NCBI GenBank assembly: GCA_039583875.1
Contig: CM077162.1
Span: 56,819,675-56,883,674, forward strand
Direction: 5' to 3'
From: Platanthera guangdongensis
Taxonomy: Eukaryota; Streptophyta; Magnoliopsida; Asparagales; Orchidaceae
DNA: 64,000 nt
Shown here: positions 32,980-46,216 of the stretch, in pieces
Position numbering within the stretch: the first letter of the stretch is position 1
How the letters are laid out: each line of letters begins with the position of its first letter
Translations under genes and position numbers: made by a program
The notes under the pieces: generated by a model
Told to the model about the DNA's origin: nothing
What the model saw: the letters and a program-made list of their open reading frames with translations, nothing else
Databases searched by the model: none

Positions 32980-34860
32980 TGTTAAAATTCAACAAACCCG
33001 CAGAGGCCTCCTCGGATACCCTGTTGAAATCAACAAACAGGAGGAGAACACCCCACTTATATTGTTGAAAGTTTTCCGGATCGTGGAGTTAGCAGGGTTA
33101 TCTCAACAAAGCAGTAACAACCAGCAACACATGCAGCACAAGCTTCTTTATTGATCAAGAGCAAACTTCTTTACAAGGCGAGAAAACATGGCGAGACATG
33201 CTTCGCCAAAACCCAAACCAGGAGAGCAGAGACAGTTACACAGACAAGAAACAAAAAAACAAGCCACGCGGACTCAACTACCAAGCCGCCGGTCTACTGC
33301 TGTGGAGTCCGCTCAGTCCGACAGGTCGCCAGACCGCAACCCAAGCCGCGCGAACTACCCCTTATTCCAATGCTTAGCTCTTCACCGCCGATTTGCAGGC
33401 CGCCTGACCGCGAGGTCGCCTAGCCGCCAGACCGCACAAGCTGCGTCACTGAATGGACAGTCCGCCTGAAGCAGGCGATTCCTGAACCCCGAACCAAGTT
33501 ACCAAGAGGAGACCACCTGGTCGCTATCGCGACCTGCTGTTTACCGCATGTTTGCTTAACCACAGAGTCCGCACTGTCCCTGACCTCAATCAGAGCCAAG
33601 TCCTGGCTTTCCAGCGCTATGATCCGCACAACCTGCACAGGCACACCGGGGTCAACTCTTACAATCCGCGCGGACACCAAAGTCCATACTACAGCAACTT
33701 ACGCGTTCAATTACTGTTCACTTTACTTCGGTTCAGGCTGCATACTCTTGATGTGACATGGGTCCTATTTATAGGCACGATGATGACTATGGTCACCGCC
33801 CTAGCCGATAGGATCACCGCCACATCCGCAGCAAGAGCAAGTGTGTCCGCCAGCCCGCGGACACACATTGCAGCTCGCCGCTCTTGTGCAGATAGCCAGT
33901 CCGCCTCAGCTTCTCCAAGGCCGGACTCCAATATCCAGCCCGCCTTGCGCTAGAGGCCAAGCCAGGACCACCACAGCCAGACTCCACAATAGCTATGTCC
34001 GCCAATCCGCGGACACAGCACCAGTCCCGCATAACCCGAGCCCGCAGCCTCGCCATCAAGGCACCTGCCGTACTTAGCGGACACTCGGCTTCCGTCCGCA
34101 CATCCCGAGTCCATTGCCTCAATCTCCAAGACACCGCCGGACTCAGCGGACACGCCGATCCAGTCTGCTTACACAGCAAACTCCAGTCCCGCATTCCTGA
34201 GTCATAACCTCATAAGGCTAACCGAACTCAGCGGACTCCAGCTCCAGTCCGCACGCTCTTGCCCAGGCAATCCTCCAGTCCGCATACCCCCAAGCTAGCA
34301 AACAAGGCAACAAAACTTCTACTAGGCTTGGCGGACTGAGAAAGCAGCCCGCGCTCCACTGCGCGATCTCCCCGGACTGAGCCAACCTGGACTTGGTTCA
34401 GTACCCACCAAGTCCAGTCCACTGGCCACAAGGGCTAGTCCGCACTTACTGGCGGACACTGGATCTAGCCCCCATACCGGGAGACCTCCAGCTTCTGTCC
34501 GCACTGACCAGCGGTCTCTCGCGACCTCCACTTGCCGCTTCACTAAGCCAAGACCAAGGCAACTGCCAAACCAGTCTGCCGAGCTCCAGTTCATCAGTCC
34601 GCTTCATGCCGGACTCCTCGGATAGGATTTCTATTCCGCTCGGTAACTTCCTGGAACCAACTGCCTGATGAGTATTCGCCGGCCTGACAGAACGCTGCCG
34701 CTCCGCGTAGTCCTTGCAAACAGACTGCCCAGGCCACCACAGAACGAACCGCCTGCAACATCCCTGCCGACTAGCAGTCCGCAAACCATGTCCGCACAGT
34801 CCGCGCGGATAGGTTGCCCAAGCCTTCCATTCACCCACTTTCACTTCAAAAGTTTCAACA
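32980..34860 (-). repeat. D 3' LTR (unit 1)
   Basis: TGTTAAAATTCAAC... to ...AGTTTCAACA on the plus strand. GC-rich, packed with GTCCGC/GCGGAC. A TATA-like CTATAAATAGG (minus) lies at about 33768-33778. Plus- and minus-strand open frames here are composition artefacts. Confidence 0.88.
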
Positions 34861-37182
34861 CTCCCCCTTGAAGTGAGAAGTGGTGAATAACTCCAGCACT
34901 CCCGTAACCTGCACCTGGTCCCTCCGATAGCATCTACGAAGAGATTTGCAAGACATAGTCCTCTCCCCGCATATCATGGACCATGAGGGAGAGCCCTCCA
35001 GCATCTCCAAAATTGAGTCATGCTTCCCTCTACCTTCTTCAGCTTCAACCTCCACTCATTCATCACAAGTGTATCACCAACTTCCTTGGGCACAAAGCCC
35101 ACGCCTTGCTGCTCTGAGAGAAGTCACCTCTTCTGCCTTGGTGTCAACCACCTCCTTGATTCTAGTGGGGTCATCACATCCAGAAGAACCTTGCTCGACC
35201 TGAGGGCTAACAAGGAAACACGGGACCAAGTCCGCCGTGTTCCCTTCGCTATATCGAGCGGTGGCTTACTGATCCTCTTCGATCTCCGAAGAACCTGATC
35301 ATGGCTAACCACCTCCGCTGCTTCTGAAACCAGCTCCGTTCCCGGGCAAACCCGGAACAATGCTCCTCTTGCTTCCTGAAAAACAAGACGCCTCCTCACT
35401 GGAGCCAAGAGCACCTGGAGAAATGCTCCCCCTACTACCTGAACCATAAGACTCTCCTCTTGAACAAGAACAGCCTGAAACATCGCTCCCCTTGCTTCCT
35501 GAACCGAAGCCTCCGCCTTCGATCCAGAAGATCCTGGAGCATCGCTCCCCCTTCTCCTCGACTCTGATGCCTTTGCCCCGGAGCTAGAACAACCTCGAAC
35601 ACCTGGTGACTCAGGTAACTTCACTTCCTTAGCAGCAGCCTCCTTCGGCCCACCATCTAACCTGCTTATATCTAGCTCCACATGAGAGTTACCCCAAAAC
35701 GGCGTCAACTCATCGAAGACAATGTCACTCGACACTATGAGATTCTTCGTCGTAGGATCCATACACCTCCATCTTCTTCTCTGCTCATCATACCCAACAA
35801 AGACTAGCTTTGTCTTGAGAGCACCCGGAGAGTGTATATAGCAGGTAGATCGAAACACCCGAAGGTGCTTCACTGAGGGCTTACTCCGAACATCAGCTCA
35901 TAAGGAGTCTTCACTACGATCGGACTAAGAGGCATCCGGTTGATAACATGAGCAGCACATGCCATCCCTTCCGCCCAAAGAGCCTTCGGAACGCCTTTAC
36001 TCTGAAGCCAACACTTGCAGGTCTCTGTTAACCAACGGATCATCCGAGCTGCAATACTACCTTGTGTGAAGTAATGTCCACAAGAAAGCTCCATCCAGAT
36101 CCCTTGCTTCCTGCAAAAGTGTGAGAAACGGTTGAGCCAAACTCACCACCGATACTTGTCGTCAACACCTTGATCCTCCGCCAAGCTGGCCTTCCACAAG
36201 CTTCTTGAACTCCACAAACAAGCGTACCATGTTGGACTTCTTCTTCATATTATACCCAAGTATACCTTGAATAGTCATCAACCAATATCAGCATGAACCT
36301 GCTGCCCTCCAAGACTGCTGTGACGGTCGGTCCCACCAGATCACAATGGACAACTGCCAATGGTGCTTTACATCTGGATTGTGCTTTATCAACATGAAGC
36401 GATAAGCTTCACTTTGTTGGACACCCGCACACCCCCGACCATCGCCATATGATGACAATCTAGGCAAGCCTCTTACGAGTCTTCTTTCCGCCATTGCCTT
36501 TCAGCTTGTCCATCCCTACATGCCCCAGTCTTTCATGCCAGATAGCTGCACTTCACTGGCCTTCATCCGATCAGCTTCAGAACTTGTTGATAACCCAACA
36601 AGGTTCTTCTCCTTCCTCCCTACCTGAGCAACTTTCGCCGAGAGCAAGCACAACCTTGCACTCCTTCCGAAGATGACCTTGCTGCTTGCATTTATAGCAC
36701 TGTGGTCCTTCCTTCCTCTTCCTATCACGCCTAGGAGAAACACTCCTTTCTTCCTGATATGAAGTAGAGGCACCATCTTCAGCAGCAACCTTCACCTTCT
36801 TCCTGAACAACCCATCAAGGGAAGTCCAAACCTCCGCAGCTGACCGACATCCACTGATGTGGTCCAAGAGCTCCGATGAGATCACCTGCTTGAGAATAGA
36901 CTCCGCTTTCGCATTTGTCTCTTCCAAGCTCTCATCGCCTCAGCATTGCCAGCAGTATCCTCTTGTCTTCCTGCTCCGCATACAACCTCCCAAAGGTCCT
37001 CCCAAGAAGAAAGCTCTTCATACAACACTTCCACCTTTCAAAGTTCGTCCTGTAAGTAGGATCAATGCCAGGACAACTTGCATCCTCCACTATCATGGTT
37101 CTACCACTAGTTTTCCTCTACAGAAGAGCAACTACTTCCGTTGAGCACTGCTTGACCACTCAACAACCTCCCTCTGATACCA
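34861..37182 (-). pseudogene. D internal region: gag and integrase fragments (unit 1)
   Basis: On the minus strand: gag part 36577-36927 (ESILKQVISSELLDHIS, CYKCKQQGHLRKEC) and integrase part around 35124-36300 (WLTETCKCWLQSKG, AHVINRMPLSPIVVKTPYE). Further frameshifts relative to unit 2. No protease or RT. The PPT is at 34861-34873 and the PBS at about 37172-37182. Confidence 0.8.
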
Positions 37183-38565
37183 TGTTAAAATTCAACAAAC
37201 CGTAGAGGCCTCCTCGGATACCCTTTGAAACTCAACAAACCGGAGGAGAACACCCCACTTATATTGTTGAAAGTTTCCCGGATCGTGGAGTTAGCAGGGG
37301 TTATCTCAACAAAGCAGTAACAACCAGCAACACATGAAGCACAAGCTTTTTTATTGATCAAGAGCAAACTTCTTTACAAGGAGAGAAAAACATGGCGAGG
37401 ACATGCTTCACCAAAACCCAAACCAGGAGAGCAGAGATAGTTACACAGACAAGAAACAAAAAACAAGCCGCGCGGACTCAAACTACCAAGCCGCCGGTCT
37501 ACTGCTGTGGAGTCCGCTCAGTCCGCCAGGTCGCCAGACCGTAACCCAAGCCGCGCGACTACCCTTATTGCAATGCTTAGCTCTTCACCGCCGATCTGCA
37601 GGCCGCCTGACCGCGAGGTCGCTAGCCGCCAGACCGCACAAGCTGCGTCACCGAATGGAACATTCCGCCTGAAGCAGGCGACTTCCTGAACCCCGAACCA
37701 AATTGCCAAAGAGGAGACCACCTGGTCGCTATCCACGACCTGCTGTTTACCGCCTGTTGCTTAACCGCAGAGTCCGCACTATCCCTGACCGCAATCAGAG
37801 CCAAGTCCTGGCTTTCCAGCGCTATCCGCACAACCTGCATAGCACACGGGGTCAACTCTCACATCCGCATGGACCCAAGTCCAGACCGCAGCAACTTACG
37901 CGAGTTCAATTACTATTCACTTACTTCGTTCAGGTTGCATACTCCTGATGTGACATGGGTCCTATTTATAGGCACGATGATGGTATGGTCACTGCCCTAG
38001 CCGATAGGATCACCGCCACATCCCGCAGTAAGAGCAAGTGTCTCCGCCAGCCCGCGGACACACATTGCAGTTTGCCGCTCTTGTGCAGATAGCCAGTCCG
38101 CCCCAGCTTCTCCAAGGCCGGACTCCAATATCCAGCCCGCCTTGCCGCCAGAGGCCAAGCCAGGACCACCACAGCCGGTACTCCACAACAGCTATGTCCG
38201 CCAATCCGCGGACACAGCACCACCAGTCCGCATAACCCGAGCCCGCAGCCTCGCCATCAAGGCACCTGCCGGACTCAGCAGACACTCGGCTTCCGTCCGC
38301 ACTTCCCGAGTCCATTGCCTCAATCTCCAAGGCACCGCCGGACTCAGCGGACACGCCGATCCAGTCTGCTTACACAGCAAACTCCAGTCCGCATCCTGAG
38401 TTCATAACCTCATAAGGCTAAACCGAACTCAGCGGACTCCAGCTCCAGTCCGCACGCTCTTGTACAGGCAATCCCTCCAGTCCGCATACCCCCAAGCTAG
38501 CAAATAAGGCAACATCACTTCTACTAGGCTTGGTGGACTGAGAAAGCAGCCCACGTCCACTGCAC
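37183..38565 (-). repeat. D 5' LTR, truncated (unit 1)
   Basis: Starts TGTTAAAATTC and matches 60109-61498 until the TGCAC junction. It shares with 43544-44933 variants that differ from 60109-61997 (for example ACCGTAACCC, TTATTGCAATG, CTTGTACAGGC). Confidence 0.85.
38561..38565. other. Duplication junction: D LTR joined to A RT (first occurrence)
   Basis: D LTR sequence ...CCACGTCCAC runs into TGCAC and then CTGTTGCAAGATTGG of A RT. TGCAC is present in both parents (22093-22097 and 61494-61498), giving 5 bp of microhomology and no target duplication. Confidence 0.85.
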
Positions 38566-39847
38566 CTGTTGCAAGATTGGAAGCCATCAGAATCTTTCTA
38601 GCTTATGCAGCTCACAAAGGCTTCAAGGTTTATCAGATGGATGTCAAGAGTGCCTTCTTGAATGGATACATCAAAGAGGAAGTCTATGTCAGACAACTTC
38701 CAGGTTTTATCTCTCCAACTCATCCTGATTTTGTTTTTAGATTAAATAAAGCATTATATGGTCTCAAGCAAGCTCCTAGAGCATGGTATGAGACCCTAGC
38801 ATGCTTTCTTTTGGAAAATGGTTTTATAAGGGGTAGAGTAGACCAAACTCTTTTTATTAGAACCCATAAGTCCCATACCCTACTAGTACAAATTTATGTA
38901 GACGATATCATTTTTGGCTCTACTGACTCAAAATTGTGCAGAAGGTTTTCTACCCTAATGCATTCTAAATTGAGATGAGTAGCATGGGTGAGCTATCCTT
39001 CTTCCTAGGATTGCAAGTCAAACAACATGCTGAAGGCATCTTTATTTCTCAAACCAAATATGCTCATGAGCTGGGTTAAGAAATTTGGCATGTCTGAGGC
39101 ATCTTGTATGAAAACACCCATGCCTACCAATGCTGTATTGGATGCTGATGACATGGGAAACCTGTTGATCAGACAACATATAGAGCAATGATTGGCTCTT
39201 TACTGTATCTTACAGCTAGCAGACCAGATATAATGTTTGCTACATGTATATTGCTAGGTTCCAAGTTAGCCCTAGAGAGTCACACCTCACATTAGTAAAG
39301 AGGATTCTTAGGTATGTTAAAAGTTGTCCAAATCTAGGTCTCTGGTATCCAAAAGATTCAGCATTTGAGTTAACTGGATTCTCTGATGCTGATTATGCTG
39401 GATGCAGAATTTGACAGGAAAAGCACCAGTGGAACTTGGCATTTCCTGGTGATAGACTTGTCTCTTGGTTTTGCAAGAAACAAACATCTGTGTCAACTTC
39501 AACTGCTGAAGCTGAATATATGGCTGCAGGCAGTTGTTGTTCACAAATTCTGTGGATTCAAAATCAACTCCTAGACTATGGTTACAACTTAGAGAAGTCA
39601 AAAAATCTTTTGTGACAATACAAGTGCTATCTCCATAGCTCAAAATCCAGTCCTCCATAGTAGGACAAAACATATAGAGATTAGGCATCATTTCTTAAGG
39701 GATAATGTTGAAAAGAACAAAATTGAATTGCCAGTATATCCCAACTGATTTACAAAGGGGAGATATTTTCACCAAGCTTGGATGAAAAGAAACATACTTT
39801 CTTTCCTAAATCAGTTAGGAATGTTAGATGGAGGAAGTCTTAAATAA
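38566..39847 (+). pseudogene. A RT-RNase H, contig-end copy
   Basis: Same as 44934-46216 but with one-base indels (near 38971, 39076, 39150, 39412 and 39780). Substitution variants agree with 44934-46216 and not with 22098-23377, so it is probably the same locus as the former. Confidence 0.82.
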
Positions 39848-40338
39848 TATCCAGATTTTGAAAGCTAAAAATTGACCAGACTAGGCAAAATTTCTGATTT
39901 TCCGTAGTATCTAAAATTTCTCTGATCTCTGAACTGCGCTCGACGATTTTCCCAAAGATCGTCGAACGGAGGTCGACGATTTCCAGGATCGTCGAACTGA
40001 GTTCAGCGCTCCTCAGATAGTATGAACTATCTCTTCTGGTCAACGATCGTCGAACGGCGCTCGACGATTCTGTTCACTGAACGATCGTCGAACGGAGCTC
40101 GACGCCTTTCCAGATCGTCGAACGGAGATCGACGATTTTGGAGTCTCTTCAAATTCCTTTAGAAGCCTCGATCGTCGAACTGAGTTCAACGATCTCTCCT
40201 TTCTGCGTCGAACCTAATATAAAACTCATTTTTTCGCCGTCGTTCTCACTTGCGCTTTCAATTTCTCTGCAAGAATTTTTCTTCCCTCCAAACAGTTTCT
40301 ACACTTGGTCGTTTTGTCTGTTGATTTTTGCAGGTACC
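39848..40338 (+). promoter_or_regulatory. A pol-ORF3 spacer, contig-end copy
   Basis: Hairpin array 39938-40194, TATAAAA at about 40218-40224, TTTTTGCAG|GT before ATG 40339. Confidence 0.5.
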
Positions 40339-41779
40339 ATGGCCGTTTCAGTTGCTGTACTCGCTGCAATGAAATTTGATGCCGGCTTTGACATCGATCT
40401 CGACTCCTTCAACACAACCGATCAAGTCTTCCAGGACATTCTCAGTTTGTTCAAAGATCAGCACTTATCTGCCTTATGACAACCAGAATCAAACTTGCAT
40501 CTGATGAATCAAAGAATGGGTATACACTGCCCACAACCTTGACAACAATACCATAGTTGGTTCTATTGGTGGCACCCAGGTACCTCTACCCCAACAGTAT
40601 TGACAAAGGTTTTTGGTTTAAGGAATGGTGAAGACTCTGCTGACCTTTCTGGAGAAGATTCTCAGATGTACTTGTCAGGATGGGTCATCCTGAGGGGAAC
40701 CCTAGCAAGTTGTTTAAGAGGAACCTGTCAGTGGAATACAGGTTTCTGGCTGATGTAGTAGGCAAGGTTCTCTTGGCCAAACATTCTGCTCATGACACCA
40801 TCTCTAGATATCAGCTCTGCCTCATGGGAGCTCTGTGGACAGAAAAAGCTTGAACTGGGGAGAAGTATTTTTTGATCTGCTGAAGAAAAAGATAAACAAA
40901 ACATTTGTGAACTTTGGAAGAATACTGCGAGTCTTCCTCCAGGCCAAGTGCCCTTCTCTGCTAGTCTCCTCTGGAGTGCACATCAATGCCTCCAAGAGAC
41001 TCACCTGTGCCCTTTTTGGGAATGGACAGGCAAATCATCAACACCAGCATGCCCTCTCCATCTGCCCTCTTCAGGCACCAGGACTCTAAGAGTCACTCCC
41101 CCCAGGTCTCTGCCCCTGCAGAAGACCTGCCTGCTGCTAGTGCTGCTGCTTCTCCTCCTCCACAGCCCAATCCTACCAATTCCATTCCACCACTCACAGC
41201 TACCTCCACCATTACAATCTCCAGCCCATCTCCAACTTCTATTCCATCTCCAGCAACCATCTCATCTCCACCAGCAGACCACTTCCACCCCCTTTTCTCC
41301 TATCCCCACCAGATGTCACCTCATCTCCCATCCCTTCCATCCTTCACTCTCCTGATGAATCTACATGGATGATTCCCCTTCTCTCCTCCAGACTTACCAT
41401 CCTCTTCCACATCTTTCCAAGACCTTCTCCACCACATTATTGATCAACCCACCTTCACTCCCTCCATATCCATCCCTCTATCCTCCATCTCTACCATCCC
41501 CTCCCTGAACCATTCATTCCACCCTTCAGCCCTCCTCCTCCAGCTCCATCAGCCATCCCTGTACCCTCTACCTCTGCTCCTCTCATTGAGCATGTAGATC
41601 CCCAGCCCTTGCTGATCAGTTGTATGAGCTCCTTGCACCTAGGCTCTCTCTTCTCATGGAGGCCTCTTTAGCTCCTCTACAACAATCAGTGGCAGCTCTC
41701 TCTGCCAGGATTTCCTCTTCCTTGCTCCTCTAGCAGCACACCCAACAGTGTGCCTTGATGCACAGGTATCTGCATCCAG
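40339..41779 (+). pseudogene. A ORF3 N-terminal part, contig-end copy
   Basis: Corresponds to 46709-48158 with indels; cut by the assembly gap right after ...TCTGCATCCAG. Confidence 0.8.
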
Positions 41780-42279
41780 NNNNNNNNNNNNNNNNNNNNN
41801 NNNNNNNNNNNNNNNNNNNNNNNNNNNNNNNNNNNNNNNNNNNNNNNNNNNNNNNNNNNNNNNNNNNNNNNNNNNNNNNNNNNNNNNNNNNNNNNNNNNN
41901 NNNNNNNNNNNNNNNNNNNNNNNNNNNNNNNNNNNNNNNNNNNNNNNNNNNNNNNNNNNNNNNNNNNNNNNNNNNNNNNNNNNNNNNNNNNNNNNNNNNN
42001 NNNNNNNNNNNNNNNNNNNNNNNNNNNNNNNNNNNNNNNNNNNNNNNNNNNNNNNNNNNNNNNNNNNNNNNNNNNNNNNNNNNNNNNNNNNNNNNNNNNN
42101 NNNNNNNNNNNNNNNNNNNNNNNNNNNNNNNNNNNNNNNNNNNNNNNNNNNNNNNNNNNNNNNNNNNNNNNNNNNNNNNNNNNNNNNNNNNNNNNNNNNN
42201 NNNNNNNNNNNNNNNNNNNNNNNNNNNNNNNNNNNNNNNNNNNNNNNNNNNNNNNNNNNNNNNNNNNNNNNNNNNNNNN
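41780..42279. other. Assembly gap, 500 N
   Basis: Exactly 500 undetermined bases, a typical scaffold placeholder. The left flank ends in A ORF3 and the right flank begins in D integrase. Both flanks overlap each other's sequence (see findings), so the gap size says nothing about real distance. Confidence 0.98.
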
Positions 42280-43543
42280 TCGGACTAAGAGGCATCCGGT
42301 TGATAACATGAGCAGCACATGCCATCCCTTCCGCCCAAAGAGCCTTCGGAACGCCTTTTACTCTGAAGCCAACACTTGCAGGTCTCTGTTAACCAACGGA
42401 TCATCCGAGCTGCAATACTACCTTGTTGTGAAGTATGTCCACAAGAAAGCTCCATCCAGATCCCTTGCTTCCTGCAAAAGTGTGAGAACTCGGTTGAGCC
42501 AAACTCACCACCGATACTTGTCGTCAACACCTTGATCCTCCGGCCAAGCTGCCTTCCACAAGCTTCTTGAACTCCACAAACAAGCGTACCATGTTGGACT
42601 TCTTCTTCATATAGTATACCCAAGTATACCTTGAATAGTCATCAACCAATATCAGCATGAACCTGCTGCCTCCAAGACTGGCTGTGACGGTCGGTCCCAC
42701 CAGATCACAATGGACAACTGCCAATGGTGCTTTACATCTGGATTGTGCTTTATCAACATGAAGCGATAAGCTTCACTTTGTTGACACCCGCACACCCCCG
42801 ACCATCGCCATATGATGACAATCTAGGCAAGCCTCTTACGAGTCTTCTTTCCGCCATTGCTTTCAGCTTGTCCATCCCTACATGCCCCAGTCTTTCATGC
42901 CAGATAGCTGCACTATCACTGGCCTTCATCCGATCAGCTTCAGAACTTGTTGATAACCCAACAAGGTTCTTCTCCTTCCTCCCTACCTGAGCAACTTTCG
43001 CCGAGAGCAAGACAACCTTGCACTCCTTCCGAAGATGACCTTGCTGCTTGCATTTATAGCACTGTGGTCCTTCCTTCCTCTTCCTATCACGCCTAGGAGA
43101 AACACTCCTTCTTCCTGATATGAAGTAGAGGCACCATCTTCAGCAGCAACCTTCACCTTCTTCCTGAACAACCCATCAAGGGAAGTCCAAACCTCCGCAG
43201 CTGACCGACATCCACTGATGTGGTCCCAAGAGCTCCGATGAGATCACCTGCTTGAGAATAGACTCCGCTTTCGCATTGTCTCCTTCCAAGCTCTCATCGC
43301 CTCAGCATTGCCAGCAGTATCCTCTTGTCTTCCTGCTCCGCATACAACCTCCCAAAGGTCTCACCAAGAAGAAAGCTCTTCATACAACACTTCCACCTTT
43401 CAAAGTCGTCGCTGTAAGGAGATCAATGCCAAGACAACTTGCATCCTCCACTATCATGGTTCTACCACTAGTTTCCTCTACAGAAGAGCAACTACTTCCG
43501 TTGAGCACTGCTTGACCACTCCAACAACCTCCCTCTGATACCA
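42280..43543 (-). pseudogene. D integrase/gag fragment, contig start
   Basis: Corresponds to 35920-37182 and to 58847-60108. Minus-strand frames 42724-42285 and 43010-42753 carry the LVDDYSRYTWVYYMKKKS block and the WHERLGHVGMDKLKAMAERR region. One-base indels persist here (for example CGCCTTTTACTC). Confidence 0.8.
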
Positions 43544-44933
43544 TGTTAAAATTCAACAAACCCGTAGAGGCCTCCTCGGATACCCTGTTGAAACTCAACA
43601 AACCGGAGGAGAACACCCCACTTATATTGTTGAAAGTTTTCCCGGATCGTGGAGTTAGCAGGGGTTATCTCAACAAAGCAGTAACAACCAGCAACACATG
43701 AAGCACAAGCTTTTTATTGATCAAGAGCAAACTTCTTTACAAGGCGAGAAAAACATGGCGAGACATGCTTCACCAAAACCCAAACCAGGAGAGCAGAGAT
43801 AGTTACACAGACAAGAAACAAAAAACAAGCCGCGCGGACTCAACTACCAAGCCGCCGGTCTACTGCTGTGGAGTCCGCTCAGTCCGCCAGGTCGCCAGAC
43901 CGTAACCCAAGCCGCGCGGACTACCCCTTATTGCAATGCTTAGCTCTTCACCGCCGATCTGCAGGCCGCCTGACCGCGAGGTCGCCTAGCCGCCAGACCG
44001 CCACAAGCTGCGTCACCGAATGGAACATTCCGCCTGAAGCAGGCGACTTCCTGAACCCCGAACCAAATTGCCAAAGAGGAGACCACCTGGTCGCTATCCA
44101 CGACCTGCTGTTTACCGCCTGTTGCTTAACCGCAGAGTCCGCACTATCCCTGACCGCAATCAGAGCCAAGTCCTGGCTTTCCAGCGCTATCCGCACAACC
44201 TGCATAGCACACCGGGGTCAACTCTTACAATCCGCATGGACACCAAAGTCCAGACCGCAGCAACTTACGCGAGTTCAATTACTATTCACTTACTTCGGTT
44301 CAGGTTGCATACTCCTGATGTGACATGGGTCCTATTTATAGGCACGATGATGAGTATGGTCACTGCCCTAGCCGATAGGATCACCGCCACATCCCGCAGT
44401 AAGAGCAAGTGTCTCCGCCAGCCCGCGGACACACATTGCAGTTTGCCGCTCTTGTGCAGATAGCCAGTCCGCCCCAGCTTCTCCAAGGCCGGACTCCAAT
44501 ATCCAGCCCGCCTTGCCGCCAGAGGCCAAGCCAGGACCACCACAGCCGGACTCCACAACAGCTATGTCCGCCAATCCGCGGACACAGCACCAGTCCGCAT
44601 AACCCGAGCCCGCAGCCTCGCCATCAAGGCACCTGCCGGACTCAGCAGACACTCGGCTTCCGTCCGCACTTCCCGAGTCCATTGCCTCAATCTCCAAGGC
44701 ACCGCCGGACTCAGCGGACACGCCGATCCAGTCTGCTTACACAGCAAACTCCAGTCCGCATTCCTGAGTTCATAACCTCATAAGGCTAAACCGAACTCAG
44801 CGGACTCCAGCTCCAGTCCGCACGCTCTTGTACAGGCAATCCTCCAGTCCGCATACCCCCAAGCTAGCAAATAAGGCAACATCACTTCTACTAGGCTTGG
44901 TGGACTGAGAAAGCAGCCCACGCTCCACTGCAC
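43544..44933 (-). repeat. D 5' LTR, truncated (contig-start copy)
   Basis: Matches 37183-38565 including its private variants, and ends at the same TGCAC junction. Confidence 0.85.
44929..44933. other. Duplication junction (second occurrence)
   Basis: TGCAC joins D LTR (..CACGCTCCAC) to A RT (CTGTTGCAAG). It is the same breakpoint as at 38561. Confidence 0.85.
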
Positions 44934-46216
44934 CTGTTGCAAGATTGGAAGCCATCAGAATCTTTCTAGCTTATGCAGCTCACAAAGGCTTCAAGGTTTA
45001 TCAGATGGATGTCAAGAGTGCCTTCTTGAATGGAGACATCAAAGAGGAAGTCTATGTCAGACAACTTCCAGGTTTTATCTCTCCAACTCATCCTGATTTT
45101 GTTTTTAGATTAAATAAAGCATTATATGGTCTCAAGCAAGCTCCTAGAGCATGGTATGAGACCCTAGCATGCTTTCTTTTGGAAAATGGTTTTATAAGGG
45201 GTAGAGTAGACCAAACTCTTTTTATTAGAACCCATAAGTCCCATACCCTACTAGTACAAATTTATGTAGACGATATCATTTTTGGCTCTACTGACTCAAA
45301 ATTGTGCAGAAGGTTTTCTACCCTAATGCATTCTAAATTTGAGATGAGTAGCATGGGTGAGCTATCCTTCTTCCTAGGATTGCAAGTCAAACAACATGCT
45401 GAAGGCATCTTTATTTCTCAAACCAAATATGCTCATGAGCTGGTTAAGAAATTTGGCATGTCTGAGGCATCTTGTATGAAAACACCCATGCCTACCAATG
45501 CTGTATTGGATGCTGATGAACATGGGAAACCTGTTGATCAGACAACATATAGAGCAATGATTGGCTCTTTACTGTATCTTACAGCTAGCAGACCAGATAT
45601 AATGTTTGCTACATGTATATGTGCTAGGTTCCAAGTTAGCCCTAGAGAGTCACACCTCACATTAGTAAAGAGGATTCTTAGGTATGTTAAAAGTTGTCCA
45701 AATCTAGGTCTCTGGTATCCAAAAGATTCAGCATTTGAGTTAACTGGATTCTCTGATGCTGATTATGCTGGATGCAGAATTGACAGGAAAAGCACCAGTG
45801 GAACTTGGCAGTTCCTTGGTGATAGACTTGTCTCTTGGTTTTGCAAGAAACAAACATCTGTGTCAACTTCAACTGCTGAAGCTGAATATATGGCTGCAGG
45901 CAGTTGTTGTTCACAAATTCTGTGGATTCAAAATCAACTCCTAGACTATGGTTACAACTTAGAGAAGTCAAAAATCTTTTGTGACAATACAAGTGCTATC
46001 TCCATAGCTCAAAATCCAGTCCTCCATAGTAGGACAAAACATATAGAGATTAGGCATCATTTCTTAAGGGATAATGTTGAAAAGAACAAAATTGAATTGC
46101 AGTATATCCCAACTGATTTACAAAGGGGAGATATTTTCACCAAGCCTTTGGATGAAAAGAAACATACTTTCTTCCTAAATCAATTAGGAATGTTAGATGG
46201 AGGAAGTCTTAAATAA
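44934..46216 (+). CDS. A RT C-terminal part and RNase H, unit 2 (intact frame, partial)
   Basis: A 423-codon frame (from ATG 44948) open to TAA 46214-46216, lacking everything upstream of the PVARLEAIR position because of the junction. [35 protein letters not shown], catalytic [12 protein letters not shown] at 45258-45293, FFLGLQVKQ. RNase [70 protein letters not shown], and the terminal [11 protein letters not shown]. All expected RT YVDD and RNase H acidic positions are present. It is not attached to a promoter, PR or IN, so it is a fragment. Confidence 0.9.

Larger units (their letters stand above)
22093..38560. repeat. Tandem duplication unit 1 (about 16.5 kb)
   Basis: Starts at TGCAC in A RT (22093-22097) and ends at TGCAC in the D right LTR (38561-38565). 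It is colinear with 44929-61493 throughout: A RT-RH, hairpin spacer, A ORF3, A 3' LTR, C RT-RH, C spacer, C ORF3, D. Besides one-base indels it shows real substitutions against unit 2. Confidence 0.85.
32980..38565 (-). mobile_element. Non-autonomous Copia element D (unit 1, truncated at junction)
   Basis: Left LTR 32980-34860 (3' LTR in element orientation), internal 34861-37182, right LTR 37183-38565, which stops at the duplication junction. Colinear with 55893-61498. Confidence 0.85.

Noticed and set aside
33151..34871. Many open frames on both strands in the D LTRs (and at 37403-38399, 43717-44783, 56067-57348, 60283-61981)
   Set aside because: GC-rich, stop-poor LTR sequence with GTCCGC repeats; the frames lie in LTRs, overlap on both strands and match no family.
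41654..42325. Open frames running through the N gap
   Set aside because: Undetermined bases cannot support a reading frame; the two sides belong to different elements (A ORF3 and D integrase).
38561..44933. True third tandem copy of the 16.5-kb unit
   Set aside because: The two gap flanks share private variants on both the D and A sides and abut the gap at matching ends, which is better explained by one locus present on two contig ends.
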